From NCBI RefSeq assembly GCF_030852425.1, contig NZ_NSDM01000002.1, positions 372,001-436,000 on the forward strand: 64,000 nt of DNA, read 5' to 3'. The notes under the pieces were generated by a model, which was not told the DNA's origin, did no database searches, and saw nothing but the letters and a program-made list of their open reading frames with translations. This document shows, in pieces, positions 51,801 to 60,779 of this stretch. Position 1 is the first letter of the stretch, and every line of letters begins with the position of its first letter. Source of the DNA: Saccharothrix longispora (GTDB lineage: Bacteria > Actinomycetota > Actinomycetes > Mycobacteriales > Pseudonocardiaceae). The position numbers and the translations under genes are program-made.

Positions 51801-54800
51801 GACCCGCAGCACCGGGTGTTCGTCGAGACGGCGTGGGCCGCGCTCGAACAGGCCGGGTACGCGCGGCGCGGCAACCCCTACGGGCGGCGCACCGGCGTGT
51901 TCGCGGCGTGCGGCATCGACGGCTACCTGATCCACCACCTGGAGGGCGGCAGCCTCAAGGACCCGTTGGACCCGGCCGGGGTGTTCCTCACCGAGATCGG
52001 CAACGAGAAGGACTACGTCGCGACCCGGGTGGCCTACCTGCTCGACCTCGGCGGCCCGGCGGTGACCGTGACGTCGGCGTGCAGCAGCGCGCTGGTCGCG
52101 GTGGCGCAGGCCGCGCAGGCGATCACGTCCGGCCAGTGCGACATGGCCGTGGCCGGCGGGTCGTCGATCACCTTCCCGAACTTCGGCTACCGCTACGCCG
52201 AAGGTCTGGTGGGCAGCGTGGACGGCCACGTGCGCCCGTTCGACGACGCGGCGAGCGGCACGCTGTTCGGCGACGCCGTCGGCGCGGTCGTGCTCAAGCG
52301 CCTGGACCTGGCGATCGAGGACGGGGACCACGTCTGGGCCGTCCTCACCGGCTTCGGCGTGTCCAACGACGGCCGGCTGAAAGCGGGCTACGCCGCGCCG
52401 AGCGCGCGGGCGCAGACCCAGTGCATCTCCGACGCCATCGCCATGGCGGGCATCGGCTCCGAGCAGGTGTCGTACGTGGAGTGCCACGCGACCGCCACGC
52501 ACGTCGGCGACGCCATCGAGGTCAAGGGGCTGCGCGACGCGTTCGCCGAGCACCGGGGCCCCGACGCGCCGGCGGGCGTCCGCACCGCGCTGGGCAGCGT
52601 CAAGGGCAACATCGGCCACGCGAACTGCGCGGCGGGCATCACCGGGTTCATCAAGGCGGTCCTGTGCCTGCACCACCGCACCCTCGTGCCCACGGTGAAC
52701 TACGCGACGCTCAACCCGAAGCTGGTCGACCACGTGGACGCCGACGGCTCGCCGTTCACCGTGCAGCAGGCCCTCGAGGAGTGGACCGTGGCCGACCCGG
52801 CGACCCAGCTCCCCCGGCGCGCGGGGGTGTCGAGCTTCGGGATCGGCGGCACGAACGCGCACGTCGTGCTCGAAGAGGCCCCGCCGGTCGAACCGGGCGG
52901 ACCGGACCCCCGTTCCCTGCACCTGGTCACGGTGTCCGCGCGGAGCGAGGGCGCGTTCCGGCGCAACGCCGACGCGCTGGCGCGGTTCCTGGAGGGGCTG
53001 CCCGCCGACGAGCTGGGCCCCGCGATCAGGTCCCTGCACGTCCGCCGCGAGTCGCACACCCTGCGCGCGAGCGCCGTCGTCCCCGCGGGTGACCTCGGCG
53101 CCCTGCGCCGGCTGCGCGACGAGCCGCCCCGGACCACCGTGCCGACGGGGCACGCGGCCACCGTGGCGTTCACCTTCTCCGGGCAGGGCTCGCAGACCGC
53201 GGGCATGGCGCGCGGCCTCTACCGGGGCGGCGCGGACGGCGGCCGGTTCCGCCGGCACTTCGACGCGGCCTGCGCGCGACTGGCCCCCCACCTGCCGGAG
53301 GACCCGGCCGCGCTGGTCCTCGGCGCGGACGACACCTCCGTGCTGCGGCCGACGACGACGCAGTGCGGCCTGTTCGCGGTGGAGTACGCGCTCGCGAGCA
53401 CCCTGGTGGACGTCGGCGTCACCCCCGTCGCCGTCGCCGGGCACAGCATCGGCGAGTACGCCGCGGCCGTCGTGTCGGGTGTGCTGGCGCTGGAGGAGGC
53501 CGCCGAGCTGGTGGCGGTGCGGGCGCTGGCCACCGAGCAGCTCGTCGGCGAGGGCGGCGGGCGCGTCGGCGGGATGCTCAGCGTCGTCGGCGACGAGGAC
53601 GTGCTCCTCGACCTGGTCGACAGCCGGGAGGACGTGTGGCTCGCCGCGGTCAACGCGCCCGGTCAGATTGTTCTGTCGGGGACAGAGCCCGCCCTGCGGG
53701 AAATCTCGGAAGCACTTGCGCGCGGCGGCGCGACGTGCCGGTCGGTGCCCGTGTCGCACCCCTTCCACAGCGACCTGGTGGCCCCGGTCGCCGAACGGGT
53801 CGCCGCCGCGGCGGCGCGGTTCGGCGCCCGCGCGCCCGAGGTGCCGCTGGCGGCCAACCTGACCGGGACCTGGCTCGCCCCCCGCCACCGGCCCGACGCG
53901 CACTGGGGCGCGCACGTCACGTCGACCGTGCGGTGGCGCGACGACGTGGCCGCGCTGCTGAAGTGGGAGCCCGACGTCGTGCTGGAGATCGGGCCGGGCG
54001 CGGTGCTCACCTCGTTCACCCACAAGCTGCTCAAGCACCTCGGCGACGCGTCGTCGACGCCCGTGGCGACCATGCCGAGGGCGAAGGACCCCGGCGCGGA
54101 CGACGAGGCGGCGTTCCTGGACGCCCTCGGGCAGCTGTGGTGCCGGGGCGTCGAGCTGGACTTCGAGGCGTTCCACGACCGCCCGGGGGCACGCCGGCCG
54201 ACCCACCGGCCGCTGCCGTCGTACAGCTTCGACCGGACCAGCCACTGGACGAGGCCCGAGGCGTCCATCCACGTCGACGACGAGGTCCGCGACCCCGGAC
54301 CGGCCGCCGGGGACGCGCCGGGCCGGCTGGTCCGGCACACCGCCAAGCCGGGTCCGCGGGTCACGCTGTACTGCTTCCCCTACGCGGGCGGCGGCCCGGC
54401 CGCGTTCCGGTCGTGGGCGCGCTCCGCCCCCGCGTGGCTGGACGTCGTCGCGGTCGAACCGCCCCGGTCGGGCGACGACGCGGCGGCGCTCGCGGAGCTG
54501 GCCGCCGACCTGCGGGCGGACGCCGGCGCCGGGGCGGTGGCGTTCTGCGGCCTGAGCTTCGGCGCGTCGCTCGTGCTGGACCTGCTGAGCGGCCCGCTCG
54601 CCGACTGGCGGGACCGGGTGCTGGCGGTGTCCGCCGTGGGCCGCGCCCCGCTCGCCGACGAGGTGGTCGCCGCGGATGCCGAATCGTTCCTGATGGTGCC
54701 CGACGAGCTGCGCGACGACGAGCGGTGGCGGCGGGACGTCCTGCCGCTGCTGCGCGCCGACCTGGCGTTCGACGCCCGCTCGGCGCGCCGGGTGGCCGAG

Positions 54801-56579
54801 CGGCCGGGTCCGGTGCTGGACTGCCCGCTCCAGGTGCACTGCGGCACGGACGACCCGTCGTTCCCCGCCGCGTCCGCGCACGGGTGGGCCGCCGTCACGA
54901 GCAGCCCGGTCGTGGACGTGCAGCTGCACACCGGCTCGCACGACTTCATGCTGCACCGCCGCGAGCGGGTGCTGGAGCAGCTCGTCGCCCTCCTCGACCG
55001 CCTCGCCCCGGCCGACGCCGGGGACGCCTTGCACGAGGTGCGCTGGACGCCCGTCGCGCCGACGACCGGACCGCGGGAGATCCCGTGGACCGACCTCGAC
55101 CGCACCGGGACGGCCGCGACGACCCGGTTCCTGCTCGACACCCTGACCGGTCCCGACGCCGAGGCGGCCGTGCTGCTGCGACCGGCCCCGGACGTGCCGG
55201 CGAACCGGCACTGCGCGGTGCTGCTGGACCTCGCGCGGTCGCTCGTCACCGGTGGGGCGCGCGGCCGGCTGGTCCTGGTGGTGCCCGCCCGGCCGAACAG
55301 CGGCCTGGTGGCCGGCCTGACGCGGTCGCTGGCGCTGGAGGAGCCCGGCCTGGCGGTGCAGCGCGTCCACGTGCGGGGCCTGCCGGAGGACGTGGACCAC
55401 CCGGTGCCCGACCTGCTGGTGCGCGACCTGCTGCGGTCGGTGTCCCGCCACCCGCTGGAGGCAGACCTGCTCACCGGCGGGGTCCTGTCCGGCGGAACCC
55501 TGCCCGGCGGGGTCCTGCTGGGCCGCCGCCTCCTGCCCGCCGCGCTGCCGGACCTGCCACCCGGCACGCTGGGCGCGGCCGAGGGCGGCTACCTGGTCAC
55601 CGGCGGCACGGGCGGCATCGGCCGGGTGGTCGTGGACTGGCTGCTGAACACCCAGGGCGTCGCCCCCGAACGGGTGATCGTGACCGGCCGGACGGCACCC
55701 GTCGACCTGCGCCGGGGCGTCCGGTTCGTCGAACTCGACCTCGCCCGGCCGCTCGACGCGGCGGCCGGGATCGGTCCGCTGGCCGGGATCGTGCACCTCG
55801 CCGGGGCGCTGGACGACGGCGTGCTGACCAACCTGGACGCCTCCCGGTTCGACGCCGTGCTCGCGCCCAAGCTCGCCCTGGCCGGGCTGGTCGACCTCGG
55901 CCGGGCGTGCGGCACGCCGTGGATCACGGCCTTCTCCTCCACCAGCGCCCTGCTCGGCTCGGCGGGCCAGGCCAACTACGCGGCGGCCAACGCCTGGGTG
56001 GACGCCCGCGCCACGTGGTCCGCGCCCGACGACGGCCCCGCCGTCGTGTCCGTCGCCTGGGGCACCTGGGGCGAGGTGGGCATGGCGGCGCGCAACGCCA
56101 GGGCGCTCGACGCGGCACGCGACGGCGGCGAGACGCCGTTGACCACGGGCCGCGCGCTGGCCCTGCTCGGCCGGGTCGTCGGCGCGCAGCTGTCCGGCGC
56201 CGCCGGGCGCCACTTCGCGGCCTGCGACGTGGACTGGGGGCGCGGCCCCTGGGCGGGCACACCGCTGGTGTCGATGCTGCCGGCCGCTCGGCCCCCCGAC
56301 CGCGCCCGACCGGCCGAGGTCGTCCTGAGCGCGCCGAAGTCACCGGCCGCGCCCCGGACCGACGACCGCCACGACGACCCCGTGCACGCGTTCCTCAACG
56401 GCTACGTCCACCAGTGGGACGAGTCGAAGCAGCTCGCCGACCTCGGGCTCGACTCGCTGGACTTCGTCCGGATGCGCGGCGACTTCGCCCGCGTGTTCGG
56501 CAAGGACGTGCCGCTGACCGCGATAGCGAGGCCCGACCAGCGCCTCGGGGACCTGCACTCGCTGCTGTCGGACTACTGA
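48840..56579 (+). CDS. Hybrid NRPS/PKS synthase TE-A-PCP-KS-AT-TE-KR-ACP
   Basis: 2579 residues from TTG 48840, with GAGGAG seven bases upstream. Domain order: type II thioesterase-like (about 25-255; GHSFG, Ser101), adenylation (about 280-800; SMTSGTSGTPKA, YRTGDRARL, GRTGDQVKVRG), carrier (LGGDSLS, Ser850), ketosynthase (about 903-1330; TSACSS Cys1081, His1216 in ECHATATHVGD, His1260 in KGNIGHANCAAG), acyltransferase (about 1440-1780; GHSIGE Ser1536 and SHPFHS, malonyl-like), a second thioesterase-like domain (about 1830-2055; GLSFG, Ser1906), ketoreductase (about 2060-2480; GGTGGIG, LDD, Tyr2380, B-type) and carrier (LGLDSLDF, Ser2539). There is no condensation domain, so it loads an amino acid, adds one malonyl unit and reduces it. 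Operon leader. Confidence 0.93.
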   Translation: MLHPTTEPSAANGADAVVLARREDAALRLFAFPHAGGGHQSFAEWPDGLPEDVEVVSYTLPGRGRDLGGRPHAGWRELVGDLADLVVRHDDGTPFAFFGHSFGALVAFEVCRRLADEGLRTPGALFLSAHRAPHLPWGESARHSLPEAEFLDLVRAWGLVPEDLLADDELLRLILPPLRDDLRLDEEHVCATGDATGRRLAVRCVVYGGSEDRTVTPGELRAWRQHFTGTTHFDTEILPGGHFFTVTARTSLLDSISVHLDQVKKDVGPSISITGTAYPKPDRTIWARFREHVASQPDALALIDHPRQWTYRELDASATALAADLTDAGTTRGDVVGLLLPHSAEYCIGLLTCFGLGAPACLLEKNWPPSLLAGFLESADVRVVLTTPELVDLLPAAFREPGRVLVLDRDRRADAPVDGREPVVFPEVQPTDIALISMTSGTSGTPKAVLNNHLGCLYCFDARYELYPYAENSRDGLNAFFAWECLRPLLAGRSAVVIPDDHIFDPVRLVDTLEGSAITRAVVPPSLFETLLDHPVVGPTLVDRLAHMEVWFLMGEVVPTRVVDKAAALLPPHVRLVNSYSTWECLDVSFADLLPRPAGAVTRSAFAPAGRVLDGSAAVLLDADGEPVPRGGVGELHFAGPGVADGYLDDPVKTAERFVPCPPALAGSPFAGHTFYRTGDRARLLPDGGLEILGRTGDQVKVRGFKVSLRAVEHVLEDQDGVSRVIVRPVLDSRTNQPTGLLAYVVGEGGRPSETVLARSKRKARRDLPEYARPRHFIGLDALPIGKGDSRKLDLSALPPPPEEDGEEADHGGGAAPTTMEQRVARAWQEVLGVPRAEPDDNFFDLGGDSLSASRLSGVLAERFGISLPVVDVFQHSTVRAMAEHCSRGSGPAAATARARRPHTTRLAVVGMAGRFPGAPDVEAFWENLKNGVDSLTTFSAERLRAKGVPEEVLAHPEWVPAAQVIDDADKFDAGFWGIGRREAVMMDPQHRVFVETAWAALEQAGYARRGNPYGRRTGVFAACGIDGYLIHHLEGGSLKDPLDPAGVFLTEIGNEKDYVATRVAYLLDLGGPAVTVTSACSSALVAVAQAAQAITSGQCDMAVAGGSSITFPNFGYRYAEGLVGSVDGHVRPFDDAASGTLFGDAVGAVVLKRLDLAIEDGDHVWAVLTGFGVSNDGRLKAGYAAPSARAQTQCISDAIAMAGIGSEQVSYVECHATATHVGDAIEVKGLRDAFAEHRGPDAPAGVRTALGSVKGNIGHANCAAGITGFIKAVLCLHHRTLVPTVNYATLNPKLVDHVDADGSPFTVQQALEEWTVADPATQLPRRAGVSSFGIGGTNAHVVLEEAPPVEPGGPDPRSLHLVTVSARSEGAFRRNADALARFLEGLPADELGPAIRSLHVRRESHTLRASAVVPAGDLGALRRLRDEPPRTTVPTGHAATVAFTFSGQGSQTAGMARGLYRGGADGGRFRRHFDAACARLAPHLPEDPAALVLGADDTSVLRPTTTQCGLFAVEYALASTLVDVGVTPVAVAGHSIGEYAAAVVSGVLALEEAAELVAVRALATEQLVGEGGGRVGGMLSVVGDEDVLLDLVDSREDVWLAAVNAPGQIVLSGTEPALREISEALARGGATCRSVPVSHPFHSDLVAPVAERVAAAAARFGARAPEVPLAANLTGTWLAPRHRPDAHWGAHVTSTVRWRDDVAALLKWEPDVVLEIGPGAVLTSFTHKLLKHLGDASSTPVATMPRAKDPGADDEAAFLDALGQLWCRGVELDFEAFHDRPGARRPTHRPLPSYSFDRTSHWTRPEASIHVDDEVRDPGPAAGDAPGRLVRHTAKPGPRVTLYCFPYAGGGPAAFRSWARSAPAWLDVVAVEPPRSGDDAAALAELAADLRADAGAGAVAFCGLSFGASLVLDLLSGPLADWRDRVLAVSAVGRAPLADEVVAADAESFLMVPDELRDDERWRRDVLPLLRADLAFDARSARRVAERPGPVLDCPLQVHCGTDDPSFPAASAHGWAAVTSSPVVDVQLHTGSHDFMLHRRERVLEQLVALLDRLAPADAGDALHEVRWTPVAPTTGPREIPWTDLDRTGTAATTRFLLDTLTGPDAEAAVLLRPAPDVPANRHCAVLLDLARSLVTGGARGRLVLVVPARPNSGLVAGLTRSLALEEPGLAVQRVHVRGLPEDVDHPVPDLLVRDLLRSVSRHPLEADLLTGGVLSGGTLPGGVLLGRRLLPAALPDLPPGTLGAAEGGYLVTGGTGGIGRVVVDWLLNTQGVAPERVIVTGRTAPVDLRRGVRFVELDLARPLDAAAGIGPLAGIVHLAGALDDGVLTNLDASRFDAVLAPKLALAGLVDLGRACGTPWITAFSSTSALLGSAGQANYAAANAWVDARATWSAPDDGPAVVSVAWGTWGEVGMAARNARALDAARDGGETPLTTGRALALLGRVVGAQLSGAAGRHFAACDVDWGRGPWAGTPLVSMLPAARPPDRARPAEVVLSAPKSPAAPRTDDRHDDPVHAFLNGYVHQWDESKQLADLGLDSLDFVRMRGDFARVFGKDVPLTAIARPDQRLGDLHSLLSDY

Positions 56580-56621
56580 TCACGCACATCCGCTTGCCGG
56601 GGGAAGGGGCAGGTCATACCT

Positions 56622-57839
56622 GTGAGCGACACGGAGCACCGGACCGCGACGCGCACCGACGACGCGGCCGACGCCTACGACGACGCCGTGCGGCGATTAC
56701 CGCGTGCGGAGGTCGAGCGCTTCGCCGAGGCCTCGGCGCGCTACCGGGCGGCGGTCGCGGAGCACCTGTCGCCCGCGCTGCGGGACCTCTCCTCGAACCG
56801 GCCCGTGGACCCGGACCGGCTGCGCGCCCTGGCCGCGACGGTGGCCGACGACCCGCTGCACCCGGCGTTCGACCCGGACACCGCGCGGTCGGCGGAGGAC
56901 GTCGTGCTGGAGCGGCTGCACCTGGTGCGACGCGTGTGGGAGCCGTTCTCCGACTGGTGGTGCGGCTACTTCTCCGACCGCGACGGCTCGACCGTGCCGC
57001 TGGTCGACCTGTGGCAGCTCTACGTCCCCTTCGCCCGGTGGATCGTGCGGGAGAAGCGCGAACGCCGCCCCGACGGGCTGTTCGTGATGGCCTTCAACGG
57101 CAGCCCAGGCGCGGGCAAGACGGTGCTCACCACGGCGCTGTCCGTCGTGGTCAACAAACTCCTGGACCCCCGCGCCGAGGGCCGGGCGGTCGCCCGCAGC
57201 GGTGACGACTGGTACCTCGGCAGGGCCGAGCGGGAGCCCCTGCGGCTCCTCGGCTACGACGCCGGCGTGCCGGGGGTGTCCAACCGGGCGCTCCCCGGGA
57301 CGCACGACCTCGCCTGGCTGCGGCGCAACCTGGCGGAGATGGAGCGCAGCGGCCCCGACACCGTCATCCGGATGGGCAACTTCGACAAGCGGGCCGACGA
57401 CCAGCCCAGCGGGCCCGACCGGTACTTCGAGTCGCACGGCAGGGTGGGGGTGCTCCTGTTCGACCTGTGGTTCGCCGGCGCGCGGACCGACGTCGACCCG
57501 GCGGACCTGCCCGACGGCCTGCGCCGCCGGGTCGCGGAGCACCTGCGCGGCTGGGCGCCCGTCTTCGACCGCTTCGACGCGCTGTGGGCGTACGACTGGA
57601 ACCCCTACGCCCGGCTGCTGGCCGACCGGGAGGCGCAGGAGCGCCTGGTCGAGCAGCGGCGCGGCACGCGCGGCATGAGCCGCGAGGACATCCGCACGTT
57701 CATGGCCTACATGATCGAGCGGGCCTGGGACTGGCGGACGACGTCGCCGCTCCCGGCGGAGGACAGGATCACCTTTCGCGCCTGGCGCGACACCAACCAC
57801 CGCGTGATCGCGGTGCACCGAGGAGGTCGGGCTTCGTGA
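56622..57839 (+). CDS. D-glycerate-3-kinase-like P-loop kinase
   Basis: 405 residues from GTG 56622, 42 bases after the synthase. Residues about 135-300 hold a P-loop kinase core: GLFVMAFNGSPGAGKTVLTT (Walker A near 160-167), GDDWYLGRAEREPL, a glycerate-kinase-like GTHDLAWLRRNLAEM, RMGNFDKRADD and FDLWFAGART. This layout matches bacterial/plant D-glycerate 3-kinases and related pantothenate-kinase-fold enzymes. The N-terminal 130 residues are helical and unique. Phosphorylation of a hydroxy acid or similar C3 unit as a first step of precursor synthesis fits the GlpD-like enzyme next to it. The substrate is inference. Confidence 0.85.
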   Translation: MSDTEHRTATRTDDAADAYDDAVRRLPRAEVERFAEASARYRAAVAEHLSPALRDLSSNRPVDPDRLRALAATVADDPLHPAFDPDTARSAEDVVLERLHLVRRVWEPFSDWWCGYFSDRDGSTVPLVDLWQLYVPFARWIVREKRERRPDGLFVMAFNGSPGAGKTVLTTALSVVVNKLLDPRAEGRAVARSGDDWYLGRAEREPLRLLGYDAGVPGVSNRALPGTHDLAWLRRNLAEMERSGPDTVIRMGNFDKRADDQPSGPDRYFESHGRVGVLLFDLWFAGARTDVDPADLPDGLRRRVAEHLRGWAPVFDRFDALWAYDWNPYARLLADREAQERLVEQRRGTRGMSREDIRTFMAYMIERAWDWRTTSPLPAEDRITFRAWRDTNHRVIAVHRGGRAS

Positions 57840-59773
57840 CGCAGTCGCCTTCCCACCCGCCGGCCGGGCGGACGTTCGCCATGCCGGACGTGGTCCGCCA
57901 GTTCCGCGAGCTGGTCGACGAGGAGTCGCGCGGGGACCGCGTCCACGACACCGTCGTCGTCGGCGGCGGCGCGGCCGGCGCGGGCGTGCTGCGGGACATC
58001 GCCTCCCGCGGCAACGGCAGCGCCCTGCTCGTGGACCGCGGCCCGTTCGGCGGCGAGACGTCGAGCAAGACCGGCAAGGCGATCCACCCCGGCATCCGCT
58101 ACCTGCGGATGGGCTTCCACCGGCTGCTGCTGGCGGCCGGCCTGCGCCGGGACCCGAAGATCAGGCAGACGCCGGTGCAGAACCTCCGGTCGGCGTGGCT
58201 GGACCTCAAGCTGGTCTGGTACGGCACGCGCGAGCGCAAGATCCTGATGGACACGACCCCGGACACCGTCCAGGAGATCCCCAACGTCGTGTTCGTGCTG
58301 CCGGACAGCCCGGAGAGGAAGTGGGCGGTCTTCTTCGGCATCTCGCTCTACGACCTGTTCACCGCGGTGTGGGCGTGGCTCGGCCGCTCGCCGCGCGGCA
58401 GCCGGGTGAAGCTGTTCTTCGACAAGCGCGCGCTGCACCGCGAGCTGCCGCACCTGGCGGCGGACTCCCCCGCGCTCGCCGGCATCCAGTACTGGGACGG
58501 CAAGGCCAGCAACGACAAGAGCCTGGTGCTCAAGGCGATCCGCGACGCCTACTACCGGGGCACGGAGGCCCACCCGATCCGGGCGCTGAGCCTCGTCGAG
58601 GTCGAGCACTACGAGTGGCGGCGGGACGGCGCGCGCGGGTACTTCCTGGTGACCCTGCTGCGCCGCTTCGACCACGACGAGCTGCCCGAGCGGGTCACCG
58701 TGAAGGCGCACACGATCGCCAACGGGGCCGGTCCCTGGCTGGACCGGGTGCGCGACCGGACGACGCGGCCCGACGGCAGGCGGTCCGTCGTGTACTCCCG
58801 GGGCTCGCACCTGGAGGCGACGAACCGGTTCATCCACGAGAGCCTGTCGGCGGACCCGAAGCTCCAGGTCGGTCTGGTGCCGCTGAACGCCGAGCGCCAG
58901 CACTACCTGCGCCCCTTCCACCAGAACGGCATCTGGTACGTCCAGTGCACGACGACGGACCGGCCGCACGAGGACCCGGACCTCGTCGTGCCGATGGAGG
59001 ACGAGGTCGAGGAGCTGCTGCACTCCTACAACGAGCTGGTCGACGACCGCTGGAAGATCACCCGGCGCGACGTGTTCCACGTGTTCTGCGGCATCCGGCC
59101 GCTGGCGGCGAGCGACGGCGGCGAGATCGCGGTCAAGGACCTGACCCGGATGTTCCGCATCACCCGGCACGACCGGGGCGGCCCGGTGTTCGACATGGTC
59201 AACATCAAGCTGACCGAGTTCCGCTGGGCCGGCCGCGAGGTGGTCGAGCAGATCGCCGCGGAGCTGCGCCGCAAGGGCGTCAAGAAGCTGAACGCCTCCA
59301 CGACGCACCGGCTGCCGTTCCTGACCGTGGAGGGCGAGGAGCGGTTCGCCGTGCACCGCGCCGACCACCCGCGCGGCGACCGGGAGTTCCTGCGGGAGAA
59401 GGTCCGCCACCACGTCGAGCACCAGCTGGCGTGCAGCTACGAGGACTACCTGATGAACGCCGGCGGCATCAGGGACGCGGTGGTGTTCGACGAGGACGGT
59501 CGCTGCGAGATCGACCTCGGCGTGCTCGACCTGGTGCTGGCGGAGATGGCGGCCGCCCTGGGCTGGGACGCCGCGCGGTGCGCCCGCGAGTGGGACCGGT
59601 TCGCGGAGGTCTACACCCGCAACATGGCGCACTGCGACCTGCGGGACCGCGTGCGCGACCACCCGGGACCCCGGGCCGAGATGTCCGTTGTGGACACCGA
59701 AGACGTCGAGGACGCCGTGGACGTGCGCGACGTCGTCGGCATGCAGGATGCCAAGTCCGGCGCGGGCGACTGA
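57836..59773 (+). CDS. GlpD-like FAD-dependent oxidoreductase
   Basis: 645 residues from GTG 57836, overlapping the kinase stop by four bases. Residues about 40-100 have the FAD-binding HDTVVVGGGAAGAGVLRDIA and RGPFGGETSSKTGKAIHPGI, the latter being the GlpD signature. Later, SDGGEIAVKDLTRMFRI and FRWAGREVVEQIAAELRRKG resemble the C-terminal part of aerobic glycerol-3-phosphate dehydrogenase; ANGAGPWLDRVR is the second FAD contact. It probably oxidises a secondary alcohol, perhaps on a phosphorylated C3-type substrate, to a ketone. It is longer than ordinary GlpD by about 80 residues. No glycerol uptake gene is nearby, so a biosynthetic role is more likely than glycerol catabolism. Confidence 0.85.
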   Translation: MTQSPSHPPAGRTFAMPDVVRQFRELVDEESRGDRVHDTVVVGGGAAGAGVLRDIASRGNGSALLVDRGPFGGETSSKTGKAIHPGIRYLRMGFHRLLLAAGLRRDPKIRQTPVQNLRSAWLDLKLVWYGTRERKILMDTTPDTVQEIPNVVFVLPDSPERKWAVFFGISLYDLFTAVWAWLGRSPRGSRVKLFFDKRALHRELPHLAADSPALAGIQYWDGKASNDKSLVLKAIRDAYYRGTEAHPIRALSLVEVEHYEWRRDGARGYFLVTLLRRFDHDELPERVTVKAHTIANGAGPWLDRVRDRTTRPDGRRSVVYSRGSHLEATNRFIHESLSADPKLQVGLVPLNAERQHYLRPFHQNGIWYVQCTTTDRPHEDPDLVVPMEDEVEELLHSYNELVDDRWKITRRDVFHVFCGIRPLAASDGGEIAVKDLTRMFRITRHDRGGPVFDMVNIKLTEFRWAGREVVEQIAAELRRKGVKKLNASTTHRLPFLTVEGEERFAVHRADHPRGDREFLREKVRHHVEHQLACSYEDYLMNAGGIRDAVVFDEDGRCEIDLGVLDLVLAEMAAALGWDAARCAREWDRFAEVYTRNMAHCDLRDRVRDHPGPRAEMSVVDTEDVEDAVDVRDVVGMQDAKSGAGD

Positions 59774-59783
59774 GGGAGCGGGC

Positions 59784-60764
59784 ATGTACTTCGAGCGGGA
59801 CGCGAGTCTGCACCACGTCGAGGAGGAGGTCGTCGCCGTCGTCGGCTACGGCATCCAGGGCAAGGCGTTCGCCGCGAACCTCCGCGACAGCGGGGTGCGG
59901 GTCGTCGTCGGCAACCGGGAGGACGAGTACCGGGAGGCCGCGGTCGCGGACGGGTTCGACACGCGCCCGATCGCCGAGGCCGCCGCCGCCGCGTCGATCG
60001 TGCTGCTGCTGATCCCGGACGACGCGCACCCGGAGGTGTTCGCGGAGGACATCGCGCCGAACCTGCGCGACGGCGACCTGTTCGTCATCGCGCACGGCTT
60101 CTCGATCCGGTTCGGGCGGATCACCCTGCCGGCGGGCGTCGACGCGGCGCTGCTGGCCCCGAAGATGTTCGGCAAGCCCATCCGGCAGCACTACCTGGAC
60201 GGCTCGGGGGTGCTCGCGTTCCTCGACGTCGTCCAGGACGTGACGGGGTCGGCGCTGGCGCGGACCCTGTCGGTCGCCAAGGCCGTCGGCTTCACCCGCT
60301 ACGGCGTGATGCCGGTGTCCCTGGCCACCGAGACGGAGCTGGACCTGTTCCAGGAGCAGTTCCTCACCCCGCTGCTCATCGACGCCGTCCGGATCGCCTA
60401 CGAGGTGCTGGTCGAGTCCGGGTGCGAGCGCGTGCCGTCGCTGCTGGACATGCACGCCTCGGGCGAGATGGCCGAGATGCTGGTCGAGGCGATGTCGGCG
60501 GGCCTGTACGAGGTGATCGAGCAGCAGGGGTCGCCGACGTGCCGGTTCGGCGTCCAGCGCTACCTGGGCAAGCTGGTCGGCGACGACCTCAAGGCCAAGG
60601 GCCGGGAGATCCTCGCCGACATCAGGGACGGCGGCTTCGTCGAGGCGCTGGACGAGGAGGCCGCGGCCGGCTACCCGAGCCTGGACGAGTACCGGGCGGC
60701 CTACCGGGCGAGCGACGTGACCAAGGCGCACGACGAGCTGCGGGCGATGCTCCGCTCCTCCTGA
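59784..60764 (+). CDS. Ketol-acid reductoisomerase-like enzyme
   Basis: 326 residues from ATG 59784, after GAGGGAG. The N-terminus has the NAD(P) motif VVGYGIQGKAFAANLRDSGV, and the C-terminal KARI helices keep ATETELDLFQEQFLTP with metal-ligand-like Asp187 and Glu191. The usual class I sequence E-x-E-x-DLFGEQ is changed to Gln-Glu-Gln, and the second half of the metal site is replaced by SLLDMHASGEMAEMLVEA. IlvC makes branched-chain dihydroxy acids by alkyl migration and reduction. As no other ilv gene is present, I take this as a KARI relative recruited to make the building block. Whether it isomerises, reduces or both is unknown. Confidence 0.85.
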   Translation: MYFERDASLHHVEEEVVAVVGYGIQGKAFAANLRDSGVRVVVGNREDEYREAAVADGFDTRPIAEAAAAASIVLLLIPDDAHPEVFAEDIAPNLRDGDLFVIAHGFSIRFGRITLPAGVDAALLAPKMFGKPIRQHYLDGSGVLAFLDVVQDVTGSALARTLSVAKAVGFTRYGVMPVSLATETELDLFQEQFLTPLLIDAVRIAYEVLVESGCERVPSLLDMHASGEMAEMLVEAMSAGLYEVIEQQGSPTCRFGVQRYLGKLVGDDLKAKGREILADIRDGGFVEALDEEAAAGYPSLDEYRAAYRASDVTKAHDELRAMLRSS

Positions 60765-60779
60765 AGGAAGGCCAGGACC

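Noticed and set aside
49722..56213. Open frame of more than 2100 codons on the minus strand opposite the synthase
   Set aside because: Its translation is Arg/His/Gln-rich with no domain and mirrors the strong third-position G+C bias of the plus-strand gene; it is a shadow frame.
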